Shown piece after piece: positions 1 to 7,242 of a stretch of 64,000 nucleotides of DNA. The translations under genes and the position numbers were made by a program. A model generated the notes under the pieces. That model made no database searches and was not told the origin of the DNA. It worked only from the letters and a program-made list of their open reading frames with translations. Position 1 is the stretch's first letter, and every line of letters starts with the position of its first letter. The DNA comes from an uncultured Phascolarctobacterium sp. (lineage in GTDB: Bacteria; Bacillota; Negativicutes; Acidaminococcales; Acidaminococcaceae). The stretch covers positions 54,697-118,696 of the forward strand of contig UQLS01000006.1 in NCBI GenBank assembly GCA_900541915.1. The letters are read 5' to 3'.

Positions 1-2188
1 TAATAATATAATTTTCAAAATCCATGGAACCACGACATTCACCATGCTTAACACAAGCAAATTTTTCATTTAAATAACAATTAATTCTAAAAATAATTCT
101 TTTATCAATTGCAATAAATTTAGTATATACTTCTATCCTCTCTTTATATAAATATTTAAATGGTAGCCATTCTTTATCCTCAAGTTCTGTTTTCATCAAA
201 ATAGAGTCAAAAACTTTTGATATATTTCTTTTTTGAGGAAAATATAAATTTTCTCTACTCCAATGGATATATGAATATTCTTTGTTCAGATATTTAGATA
301 TTCTTTTTATACTATTAGCACTCAGATAATTATGACTTTTAATTAAATTATTAAAAAACTCACAAATTTGATAATTTTGTTTTAAACAACTAGATAATAC
401 ATAGATTATTGACTCCTTTATATATGGATCTATAACCTTAAAATAATTCGAAATTAATATTGAACAATATCCACTGTCTTTTTTTATAATCTCATATAAT
501 AATTTTGTTGCTAAACATCTAACATCTTGATTTGATGCAGAACTACACCATAAGGCAAAGTAAAATGCTTCTTTATTTCTATCCTTATCACTATCTTGCA
601 GTAAGGTTAGATACAAAATACTTTTCAACCGTAATTTAACATTTAATAAGAATTGACCACTTAATATTTCAGTTAATTCACTTAATTGAGCTGTTCTATT
701 GTAAAAATAATAATCGTTTAAATAATTGATACAATTAAAAGGCTTATTAATATAACCTCCAAAAATTTTAATTAACTCAGAACTATTTCGTGGATGAAAA
801 GCACCTAAAAAATTTTTTATATGATCATCTGTCTTAAAAACAACTTTTAAAATAGTTTCATACTGCAAATCAGCAATTAAACCAGTTCTCTTTAATATAT
901 CATGTATCATATTATAATCATGGGAGTACTTATCAAATATAATTAAGATTAAAGGTTCATTAGCACCATAAAATATAGATTTCTTCTTTTCAATTAAATC
1001 AACTATTTCATCTATAGATTTATCCTTAAAATTATCAAATAAAGATCTCGCAATTAAAAAGTCTGTAAGATAATCATAAGAAAAATAGCAAATTGTTCTA
1101 TCATCATGTACTGTAAAATCGAATATTCCTATAGATTTAATAACATCAAAAAAATCTTTATTTTGAACAATAGATTTTAGTCTATTTATTTCAATGTATT
1201 TTTTCTCTGTTAAATACATTTCTTTTGCAATTTGTTTAATATCTAACCAATAACTCTTAATATTAAATTTAGGTCCTTTATTTATCCCGTACTTACTTAA
1301 TGCTTCTTTTACATAAGATTCAAGAATATATGTTATAGATGCAGTGCTATTTATATCATCTTCTTTTATTTTTTTATTATCTAAAATAACTCTAAGCATA
1401 TTTAAAAATAATGGATTTCTAGAATATAATATATCCTCATATTTGTATAAATCTGGAATCTTATAATATACTAACATATCAAAAGCTGATTCAAATGACA
1501 CACCCTGAAATAAATAATGGAATTCAGCTAGACTTTTAAAATCTTCAACAATCTTTTCATCCATAGAATGTGATCTATATGTTAGAACAATACGTATATT
1601 TTTATAATGTCTTAACGAGTCTATTAAGTTCAATAATTCAATCTGCTCTCTTTGTTCTAATTCATTTATAGCATCAAAAATAAACACAAACTTATCAGAA
1701 TGTGCTTTTATAATCTCTTCAAAATCTATATCAGATACATTCTTCTGTATTTTGCCATATACACATAAGTGAGGAATATTTTTTTCTGATAAACTCTGCT
1801 CTAACAAATAAATAAAATAACTTTTACCTATACCTGCTACCCCTTCAATAATACAAAATCTCTGTTTCTTTATAGCCTCATCAACTTCTAAATAACTATA
1901 CCCAATCCAGTATTCATCTTTATTTTTAACTCTATCTATAGCATCTTTTATTTTATTAATATAATCTTTATCATTATTACATCTAAAAAAATCATATTCA
2001 TTAATCAATGCTTCCAATGCTATTATTTCATCTGCGATATCCTCATTATATCGTCGCATAGAAATACTTGGTAATTCACCACTCAATATATTCAACAGAT
2101 TCTTATCTTCCCATTCAAAAGAAAAATCTTCTTTTATAAGGTTATTCATTCTTTTTCTATTTTTATCATTTAATTCAATAAAATTCAT
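1..2188 (-). CDS. NACHT/STAND-type NTPase, 3' end cut by window edge
   Basis: I read an uninterrupted frame from the ATG at 2188 down to the window edge: 729 codons with no stop, so the C-terminus is missing. A P-loop of the GxxGxGKS type (GVAGIGKS, residues 116-123) is followed about 50 residues later by a Walker B strand FIFDAINE (Asp172, Glu176), the D-x-x-x-E arrangement of NACHT-type STAND ATPases. The N-terminal ~100 residues are charged and helical and match no effector I recognise. Downstream are predicted winged-helix and long helical-repeat segments. The gene is strikingly AT-rich compared with the phage genes beside it. It has an SD (GGGAG, 7 nt before ATG), an extended -10 promoter, and a terminator separating it from the phage operon. 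STAND NTPases of this architecture are known in antiphage defence (Avs and other NACHT families); a defence role here is inference. Confidence 0.8.
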   Translation of the reverse strand, partial: MNFIELNDKNRKRMNNLIKEDFSFEWEDKNLLNILSGELPSISMRRYNEDIADEIIALEALINEYDFFRCNNDKDYINKIKDAIDRVKNKDEYWIGYSYLEVDEAIKKQRFCIIEGVAGIGKSYFIYLLEQSLSEKNIPHLCVYGKIQKNVSDIDFEEIIKAHSDKFVFIFDAINELEQREQIELLNLIDSLRHYKNIRIVLTYRSHSMDEKIVEDFKSLAEFHYLFQGVSFESAFDMLVYYKIPDLYKYEDILYSRNPLFLNMLRVILDNKKIKEDDINSTASITYILESYVKEALSKYGINKGPKFNIKSYWLDIKQIAKEMYLTEKKYIEINRLKSIVQNKDFFDVIKSIGIFDFTVHDDRTICYFSYDYLTDFLIARSLFDNFKDKSIDEIVDLIEKKKSIFYGANEPLILIIFDKYSHDYNMIHDILKRTGLIADLQYETILKVVFKTDDHIKNFLGAFHPRNSSELIKIFGGYINKPFNCINYLNDYYFYNRTAQLSELTEILSGQFLLNVKLRLKSILYLTLLQDSDKDRNKEAFYFALWCSSASNQDVRCLATKLLYEIIKKDSGYCSILISNYFKVIDPYIKESIIYVLSSCLKQNYQICEFFNNLIKSHNYLSANSIKRISKYLNKEYSYIHWSRENLYFPQKRNISKVFDSILMKTELEDKEWLPFKYLYKERIEVYTKFIAIDKRIIFRINCYLNEKFACVKHGECRGSMDFENYII

Positions 2189-2221
2189 AGTAAAACTCCC
2201 TATCTTTCATCTATACAAATA

Positions 2222-2230
2222 ATTATATCA
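2222..2230 (-). promoter_or_regulatory. Extended -10 promoter of the NACHT-type gene
   Basis: On the minus strand the sequence TGATATAAT (TG-n-TATAAT, extended -10) lies about 35 nt before the ATG at 2188. No good -35 is seen at the right distance, which is acceptable for an extended -10 promoter. It lies just downstream of the terminator of the phage operon, so the NTPase gene is probably transcribed on its own. Confidence 0.55.
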
Positions 2231-2240
2231 AACCAAAAAT

Positions 2241-2272
2241 AAAAAGACACTTGCTAATGCAAGTGCCTTTTA
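2241..2272 (-). terminator. Rho-independent terminator ending the phage early operon
   Basis: Stem of about 12 bp (CACTTGC against GCAAGTG plus flanking AAAG/CTTT, one A-C mismatch) with the loop TAAT, followed on the minus strand by a T-rich run. It lies directly after the stop of the ArpU-like gene and before the NACHT-type gene. Confidence 0.7.
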
Positions 2273-2273
2273 T

Positions 2274-2882
2274 TTATCTTCTTTTCTTCATTTCCAACCT
2301 TCTAACACCATCAATACCAAATAACAATGCTGTTATTTGCTCTAAAGCCATATTAATATCATATTTGACTTGCCTGTCACTAATAAAGTGTTTTTCAGCA
2401 AGCTCCTCGTATAACTCGGTTTTAGTTTTGTTACCTTGTAATGGCTTAATATACATGTTATTTATAATATCCCAGCGTCGTTCGTTTTCCGGCTTTCCGC
2501 TGCGATAACAATAGGCCTCATAGATACCGAGCATCTCGTCGATATGCTTTATTACAATTTGAGTTCTTAACGTACTGTTGGCAATACTCTCTATTGCTAT
2601 TTCCCCGCGGCTCGGACCGGCAGACTGCCACATGGAATCCATTATCTCAATAGCTGTCAGCTCTGCTTCATCTAAACGCGTAAGCTCAAACACAGCATTT
2701 TCAGCATGCTCTTTGAATAATCTATAATGCTCCAACAAAAGCTTTGTATTATAAAGTCTTTTATCAAACAAACTGTCCTGTTCTTTGGCATTATCGCTTC
2801 TCATCTTGGCATATATTTTTTCGGCCGTCAATTTAGCAGTCTGTTCAATGATTCTTTCAAGTTCTCCTGGTTGTCTTATCAT
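2274..2882 (-). CDS. ArpU/RinA-like phage late transcriptional regulator
   Basis: 202 aa, last gene of the leftward early operon. The C-terminal part (around residues 145-190) reads as a sigma-region-4-like helix-turn-helix: KTELYEELAEKHFISDRQV followed by an amphipathic helix with a positively charged end. The middle is helical and charged. Proteins of this size at the end of the replication module, before the packaging genes, are usually ArpU/RinA-type activators of late transcription. The terminase genes it would be expected to precede are replaced here by a terminator and the NACHT-type gene. Start: ATG with a GGGGG purine tract about 11 nt upstream. The family call rests on size, HTH and position, so it is moderate. 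Confidence 0.6.
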   Translation of the reverse strand: MIRQPGELERIIEQTAKLTAEKIYAKMRSDNAKEQDSLFDKRLYNTKLLLEHYRLFKEHAENAVFELTRLDEAELTAIEIMDSMWQSAGPSRGEIAIESIANSTLRTQIVIKHIDEMLGIYEAYCYRSGKPENERRWDIINNMYIKPLQGNKTKTELYEELAEKHFISDRQVKYDINMALEQITALLFGIDGVRRLEMKKRR

Positions 2883-2898
2883 AATGAGTCTGCCCCCT

Positions 2899-2927
2899 TT
2901 GCGAAAACTGATATAAATTGATATAAT
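2899..2927 (+). promoter_or_regulatory. Candidate rightward promoter antisense to the early operon
   Basis: TTGCGA (2899-2904), a 17-nt spacer, then TATAAT (2922-2927) preceded by TG-n (extended -10, TGATATAAT). No rightward gene follows; a hairpin with a T run lies 20-50 nt downstream, so the product would be a short RNA. Confidence 0.45.
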
Positions 2928-2933
2928 ATTAAA

Positions 2934-2979
2934 GCGAAAATCAGTTTAGGGCTTGTCTTAGAGGCAGGCTCTTTTTTTA
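2934..2979 (+). ncRNA. Candidate ~45-nt small RNA ending in a terminator hairpin
   Basis: Downstream of the promoter-like element at 2899-2927, AGGGCTTGTC (2948-2957) can pair with GGCAGGCTCT (2963-2972) through seven Watson-Crick and three G-U pairs, with a 5-nt loop, followed by a run of seven T. The G-U pairs and T run favour the plus strand; on the minus strand the wobble positions become A-C mismatches and the run is poly-A. The RNA would be opposite the leader of the ArpU-like gene. It is supported by pattern only. Confidence 0.35.
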
Positions 2980-2982
2980 TTA

Positions 2983-3234
2983 CTACTTCGTTTTTCTAAC
3001 TTTCATCTTCTCACCAGAAATCGGTTCATAGCCATACTTTTTAAAAGTCTGCCTATAATTCTGTCTAGCAAAAATATTTTTCTTCATACATTTATTTTTC
3101 ATAATACGCACCCACATTCTTAAAATTATATAAATACACCAATTACCACAGTCACTACATTTACCATTCGGCAAACACAAATTCTCTTGACTGCTATGAA
3201 ATCGAATATTTGAAAGAGCCTCAACCTTTGCCAT
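2983..3234 (-). CDS. Small cysteine-rich phage protein, unknown
   Basis: 83 aa, not recognised. The N-terminal half has a cysteine cluster (CLPNGKCSDCGNWC) that could bind a metal; the C-terminal half is strongly basic (RQNYRQTFKKYGYEP). It begins 3 nt after the recU stop with an AGGATG-type SD inside the end of recU, suggesting translational coupling. Its position between recU and the late regulator suits an accessory early phage protein. The cysteine spacing and operon fit support a real gene. Confidence 0.5.
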   Translation of the reverse strand: MAKVEALSNIRFHSSQENLCLPNGKCSDCGNWCIYIILRMWVRIMKNKCMKKNIFARQNYRQTFKKYGYEPISGEKMKVRKTK

Positions 3235-3237
3235 AAT

Positions 3238-3741
3238 TCAACATCCTATATTGTCTAAAAACTTAATTTTTCCACCTACAGCCGGTATTCTAAACTTTTG
3301 GATATCTTTCTCAGAAACAGATATTTTACCGAATATCTGCTTCATGTTCAGCCAATATTCAAATGGAATTCTGTAAAACCTTTCCAGCCCAAAAGACAAT
3401 AAAACAAAAGTTATAGCTCCCATTTCCATATGCTCTTTCAGATAATCTATCTGCCATTCTTCTAATCGGCTGCGCGGCATAATCTTTGTATCAGTATGCT
3501 TTGCTTCAAAACATACAGCCCTACCACCAGCCAACGTGCCTTTATAGTCAACACCAGACTTCTTTGCAAAGCACGCAACAAATCTTCCAAGCGATAGAGG
3601 TTTTATAACTTTCATCGGCTCACTTTGCTTTTCAATTTTTGCCACCTTCTCAGAAAGGTACCAGTCACAGCTGGCGCTTATCATCTTTTCAAACAGCTCG
3701 CCGGCTACCCTATTCTTTTTACCTTTAATTGCATTATTCAT
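3238..3741 (-). CDS. RecU-like Holliday junction resolvase (phage)
   Basis: 167 aa, the usual RecU size. The N-terminus (KGKKNRVAGELFEKMI) matches the conserved RecU opening, and the nuclease core is visible as VDYKGTLAGGRAVCFEAKHTD, with the D-(x)n-E-x-K metal site (FEAK). RecU cuts four-way junctions in phage and host recombination and replication. The gene starts on a TGATG overlap with the ssb stop, so ssb and recU are probably translationally coupled. A penicillin-binding-protein-related-factor-A annotation would mean the same family. Confidence 0.85.
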   Translation of the reverse strand: MNNAIKGKKNRVAGELFEKMISASCDWYLSEKVAKIEKQSEPMKVIKPLSLGRFVACFAKKSGVDYKGTLAGGRAVCFEAKHTDTKIMPRSRLEEWQIDYLKEHMEMGAITFVLLSFGLERFYRIPFEYWLNMKQIFGKISVSEKDIQKFRIPAVGGKIKFLDNIGC

Positions 3742-4169
3742 CAGAACGGTATCTCCTCATCAAAAGGTACTGCGCTACCAAATGATTCCATATTGCTTCC
3801 TTGTCCTGCATAAGAAGTACTAGTACCACTTGGATAGTTAGCAGAAGTCTCTTCTTTCTTTTCACAGAACTCAAATACACTTGCTATAATTTCCGTTATC
3901 CATTTTTTTGAGCCATCTTTTGCATCATAACTGCGAATCTGCAGACGACCTTCAACAAGAACTTTTTGTCCCTTGTGTACTCCATTGCCAAGTAGTTCAG
4001 CCGGCTTTCCCCAAAGCACACAATTTATAAAATCTGCCTCTCTTTGACCATCTTGATTAGTAAAAGGTCTATCAACAGCAAGTGTAAATTGTGCTACTAC
4101 TTTACCGGTCTGGGTGTAGCGGACCTCCGGATCCCGTACTAAACGTCCCATAAGTATCACTTTATTCAT
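3741..4169 (-). CDS. ssb: Phage single-stranded DNA-binding protein
   Basis: 142 aa. The OB-fold begins with MNKVILMGRLVRDPEVRYT and continues through the conserved AxFxLAVDR stretch (here VAQFTLAVDRPF) and the FINCVLWGKPAE strand. The last residues (FDEEIPF) are the acidic, hydrophobic tip that recruits replication and repair proteins. Between them lies a short Gly/Ser/Asn-rich linker. It binds ssDNA during phage replication and fits between the helicase-loader-like gene and recU, with 1-nt spacing upstream and overlap downstream. Confidence 0.95.
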   Translation of the reverse strand: MNKVILMGRLVRDPEVRYTQTGKVVAQFTLAVDRPFTNQDGQREADFINCVLWGKPAELLGNGVHKGQKVLVEGRLQIRSYDAKDGSKKWITEIIASVFEFCEKKEETSANYPSGTSTSYAGQGSNMESFGSAVPFDEEIPF

Positions 4170-4170
4170 A

Positions 4171-5046
4171 CTATGCCCCCAGCTTTTTCAAATATTCTTG
4201 AATTTTTGCTTGCTGCGCAGCCTCCTGCTGTTTCGCAGCCTCTTTAGCAGCAACATACTTCTGACAGACACGTGCTGCAGCCGTAACAAAAAAGCGTCCT
4301 TCCTCGAAATCAAGGCCTAATTTATGGCCATTCATATAACACTTTTCCCATCCAGTACAATTATTACAATGCTGTTCATTAACGTGTTGCATGCCAATCA
4401 GCATAAGATTCTTCATTACATCATCTTCCTTAATGCCAGGGAACATTAGCTTTGCTTCACGAATCAGCATTTTTTTATTAGCTTGAAGAACGTCTGGAGG
4501 CTTATCACCTACTACGCTGGGAAAATCAAAATTATAAATGCCCTTGCGTAGTCGTGCGCTTGTCCAATGAGCTAAAATTCTATTGCGGTAGCGGTCATCT
4601 TCCTCAAACTTATCTCCGAAGCTTCTCCACTCGGCGTTAGCTTTCTGTTGAGCCTCGTAAGCGGCAGCTTCTCGTGCCTTTTTGATAATCCCGTCTGCTT
4701 CATCAATGCCCTGCCCGACGATAGACATATCCAAAACCTTGTGATAATCCTTTATCCTAAGGCTTTGTTTAACTGCTAACAGCCATCTTTCCCTATCCAT
4801 AACAGGAACACCGGCTCTTAGCTCTGGCTTTGGCACCAAAATATCAAGCCAAACCTCAGCAAGCTGTTGTACCTGCCTCCGCTGCTCTTCAATACAAGCT
4901 TTGCGAATTGTTGCAGCATCCGTTCCTTCCGGAAACGAATCAGCAATCTCTTTAATCCGTTCTGCATACGGCAACTTTTTGCCGTTACTCATCAAGATTT
5001 TTATGCCATCAAGCACATCCTGTTTTGAAATCCATTCTCGGCTCAT
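4171..5046 (-). CDS. Phage replication protein with DnaI-like Cys cluster, no ATPase domain
   Basis: 291 aa when started at the ATG at 5046, which has AGGTG upstream and sits 4 nt after the initiator stop; a longer frame from 5070 overlaps that gene and lacks a good SD. The protein is helical and charged. Near residues 225-245 it has CNNCTGWEKCYMNGHKLGL, a C-x2-C-x5-C arrangement resembling the N-terminal zinc region of DnaI-type helicase loaders. No Walker A motif is present, so it is not a complete DnaC/DnaI ATPase. Its position, directly after the initiator and before ssb, is where phages carry the helicase loader. Function is inferred. Confidence 0.5.
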   Translation of the reverse strand: MSREWISKQDVLDGIKILMSNGKKLPYAERIKEIADSFPEGTDAATIRKACIEEQRRQVQQLAEVWLDILVPKPELRAGVPVMDRERWLLAVKQSLRIKDYHKVLDMSIVGQGIDEADGIIKKAREAAAYEAQQKANAEWRSFGDKFEEDDRYRNRILAHWTSARLRKGIYNFDFPSVVGDKPPDVLQANKKMLIREAKLMFPGIKEDDVMKNLMLIGMQHVNEQHCNNCTGWEKCYMNGHKLGLDFEEGRFFVTAAARVCQKYVAAKEAAKQQEAAQQAKIQEYLKKLGA

Positions 5047-5050
5047 AACA

Positions 5051-6016
5051 TCACCTGTCAAAAATTTCATCCGGAGTAATTACCGGTATCTGCGATACAT
5101 GTTTCGGCTTTTTTTGATTTTCAGTATTTTCGTAGCCTTTCCGCCAGTCGCCATTGTCTAATACAGTCTGCAACCACTTCCATGTGCTTTTATGCCGTAC
5201 TTTTTTCAGTTTTGCATATTTTACGGCTCCGATAAAAGCTTTCGCTCCAAATTCCTTAACCAAGGTATAAACCATATACCGTTCTTCCGTACTGAAAAAA
5301 GGGTGAATGGCAGAAATGTAAAAATTCACACAACGATTGACGCTGCCAGCGGGTCCGTCCGTTGTACTTCCTTTTTCTTCATCACCAGGTCCTCCAGCAG
5401 TCAAGGAAAGGTCATCGTAGCTGCAAGCGTGTCCTACAGCCTTACTTCCTGGTAATATATCAGTCGTAAACGCAAAATCTGTATTATATATATTATTTAT
5501 ATATATATAATTATTATTTTGTTTATATATATCTAAATCTAAAGTAGTTACTACATACCCGGAATTAGTCCCAAATACGGGAGTATTTCCAGTACTATTT
5601 TCTGAATTAGTCCCAAATACGGTACTAATATCAATCTTGTTCGTCAGATTATTCCCAAATACGGTACTATTTATAATGCTATTTTCTGAATTAGTCCCAA
5701 ATACAGGAGTATTTCCTTCAGCCTTTTTGCCATCCGAATACAATAGAAATAATCTGTAGTGAGCTGGCCGCCCACGATAACCACGCTCGTAATCTATCAA
5801 TTTGTGTTCGACCAGCTCTTTGCGGCAGATTGATAATTCATTTTTCCCAAGCCCTGTTATGGCTATCAAACAATCAGACGGCACCGTAAAATGCTCTTGC
5901 CAGCCACTCATATTTGCATAGTTCATAATTGCAAAATACAGCAACATAGCTTTAGGAGAAATGATGTTCAGTTGCCGCCAACGCCAAAAGCCATTGAGTT
6001 GGGAGATATAGTTCAT
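5051..6016 (-). CDS. Phage replication initiator (DnaD-like replisome organizer)
   Basis: 321 aa. The N-terminal ~90 residues form a winged helix-turn-helix (SPKAMLLYFAIMNYAN, then ITGLGKNELSICRKELVEHKLI and a basic wing RGYRGRPAHYRL). A low-complexity linker follows (residues 103-180). The C-terminal ~90 residues (VNFYISAIHPFFSTEERY to WKWLQTVLDNGDW) resemble the C-terminal module of DnaD-like phage initiators. The linker includes four copies of a 14-residue repeat (TPVFGTNSENS type), coded by 42-bp DNA repeats that look like origin iterons. It probably binds the origin inside its own gene and recruits the helicase loader encoded next. No clear SD; it starts right after the Sak4-like stop, so coupling is likely. 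Confidence 0.75.
   Translation of the reverse strand: MNYISQLNGFWRWRQLNIISPKAMLLYFAIMNYANMSGWQEHFTVPSDCLIAITGLGKNELSICRKELVEHKLIDYERGYRGRPAHYRLFLLYSDGKKAEGNTPVFGTNSENSIINSTVFGNNLTNKIDISTVFGTNSENSTGNTPVFGTNSGYVVTTLDLDIYKQNNNYIYINNIYNTDFAFTTDILPGSKAVGHACSYDDLSLTAGGPGDEEKGSTTDGPAGSVNRCVNFYISAIHPFFSTEERYMVYTLVKEFGAKAFIGAVKYAKLKKVRHKSTWKWLQTVLDNGDWRKGYENTENQKKPKHVSQIPVITPDEIFDR
5480..5540. other. AT-rich candidate DNA unwinding element
   Basis: About 60 bp made almost only of A and T (runs of TATATATA and TTATTATT, with very few G or C), lying just beside the iteron-like repeats within the initiator gene. It codes for the Asn/Tyr/Ile-rich stretch of the protein. An AT-rich tract beside initiator-binding repeats is the usual form of a phage origin. 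Confidence 0.6.
5562..5716. repeat. Four iteron-like repeats at exact 42-bp period (candidate phage ori)
   Basis: The core TCCCAAATAC occurs at 5569, 5611, 5653 and 5695, exactly 42 bp apart, within longer units (ATTAGTCCCAAATACGG and following). Each core is followed by a GTATTT- or CTATTT-like arm (changed to CTAATA in copy 2), so units 1 and 4 hold the inverted repeat AAATAC-N4-GTATTT. A 42-bp period equals four helical turns, placing all sites on one DNA face. It also equals 14 codons, so the repeats appear in the initiator protein. With the adjacent AT-rich block this resembles lambda-type origins located in the initiator gene. Confidence 0.7.
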
Positions 6017-6018
6017 GA

Positions 6019-7017
6019 TTATTTATCTATCGCATCATCTTTGAACATATCATCCGATAAAGGAAGATTCTCGGCATCAACAAATGCTTCTGACGCTTCA
6101 TCAGCACTTGCTTCTTGTACTTGCGGGTTATCTGATTCAACTTCACTTTGAGCAGCCTTACGGCTATTCAACAGTTCACTAATAGCTTTATGCGCTAATT
6201 CATATGACGGAGTATCAAGCATTTTTCCTAACATTTCATCGTCTAATAACTCAATGTCGGTAAATCCAGTTCTTCTTCTAACAAAGCAATGGCCATCTTC
6301 TGTCAGCCTTACAAATTTATTTTCTGTTATGTCTGCACCGCTTTCAGCCCATTCTTTGATTTGTTGTCCAACATCTGGTGTTAAGCGGTCTATAAAATCA
6401 TTAAATAAACCTGTACGGTCTTTGGATGCTATAGCAAGATGTTTTTCAACAGAAATATCAAACACAATAGTAAACTCATATTCAACACCTTCACGCTGAA
6501 TAGGAGCTAAGCCTACTTTTACAGGCGTCTTTTTACCGGTGCCATCATCCTGCATTTCGTACGCAGTCTTACTTCTCATGCAAGTAATAATATGCATCTT
6601 GCTGTGTAAAATAGTGTCAACAAGCCTATTATGTTCTGGAGTAACATCACGCCATGCAGTAAAACTATTTTTACTTCTGCTGGCAGCAGCTTTCTTATCA
6701 ACCATTTCCAAGATACCGCCTTGTCCGGACCATGCATGTGAAAAACTATCTATAATCAGTACATCGTACCCAAGACTTTCGGCCTCCTGTATGGCTTCGA
6801 TATATTTTTTAGGATTAAACGGCGGATTAACTGGACAAACATCATACTTGTACAAATGAGAGTACATCTCCCCGCTACCATTTTCTGTATCAATCATGGC
6901 AACTTTATTGCCTAATCCTTTTGCCAACAGCAGAGAAGAATATGTTTTGCCGCTGCCGGAAACACCACATAAAGCAATTTTCAAATAGGCTTTTCGCCTT
7001 TCAGCTCTTCTAAACAT
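6019..7017 (-). CDS. Sak4-like phage recombination ATPase (RecA-fold)
   Basis: 332 aa. Walker A GVSGSGKT at residues 18-25, Walker B DVLIIDSF near residue 87, and a conserved central stretch (SFTAWRDVTPEHNRLVD, then MHIITCMRSKTAYEMQ) characteristic of the AAA_24/Sak4-like phage nucleotide-binding proteins. The C-terminal ~80 residues are acidic and divergent. Sak4-type proteins act with SSB and annealases in phage recombination and replication; here ssb, recU and gam in the same operon agree. The start has a strong SD (AGGAGG, 7 nt before ATG). A general phage AAA ATPase is the more cautious label. Confidence 0.8.
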   Translation of the reverse strand: MFRRAERRKAYLKIALCGVSGSGKTYSSLLLAKGLGNKVAMIDTENGSGEMYSHLYKYDVCPVNPPFNPKKYIEAIQEAESLGYDVLIIDSFSHAWSGQGGILEMVDKKAAASRSKNSFTAWRDVTPEHNRLVDTILHSKMHIITCMRSKTAYEMQDDGTGKKTPVKVGLAPIQREGVEYEFTIVFDISVEKHLAIASKDRTGLFNDFIDRLTPDVGQQIKEWAESGADITENKFVRLTEDGHCFVRRRTGFTDIELLDDEMLGKMLDTPSYELAHKAISELLNSRKAAQSEVESDNPQVQEASADEASEAFVDAENLPLSDDMFKDDAIDK

Positions 7018-7028
7018 AAATAAACCTC

Positions 7029-7241
7029 CTAAGCTCGTTCCAGCTTTTCTTCAAGTACATCCTTGATAAAATCTATAGCTGACATATCATCTAAGCAGCT
7101 CTTGCAGACGTTTTTAAAAGGTGAGGTATATACTTCATCGCCCTTTTTTATTTCCGCACCGCAGCAGTCACACCACGCTTTGACAGGGCGCATATCTTCC
7201 GGCGGTGTTAAATAATCGTTTTCAGCTCTTTTGTAGCTCAT
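7029..7241 (-). CDS. Small zinc-finger phage protein, unknown function
   Basis: 70 aa from the ATG at 7241, chosen because AAGGAG lies 10 nt upstream and the start is 1 nt after the gam stop; a longer frame runs into gam. It carries two Cys pairs (CDCC and CKSC, with GDEVYTSPFKNV between), a treble-clef or zinc-ribbon pattern, and a short acidic C-terminal helix. Found between gam and the Sak4-like gene, it is an accessory protein of the recombination module. No specific family is recognised. Confidence 0.6.
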   Translation of the reverse strand: MSYKRAENDYLTPPEDMRPVKAWCDCCGAEIKKGDEVYTSPFKNVCKSCLDDMSAIDFIKDVLEEKLERA

Positions 7242-7242
7242 A

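Noticed and set aside
5562..5716. Regularly spaced repeats that could suggest a small CRISPR array
   Set aside because: The repeats lie in a coding frame, the spacers are related to each other, the period is a fixed 42 bp and no cas gene is near; an iteron origin explains them better.
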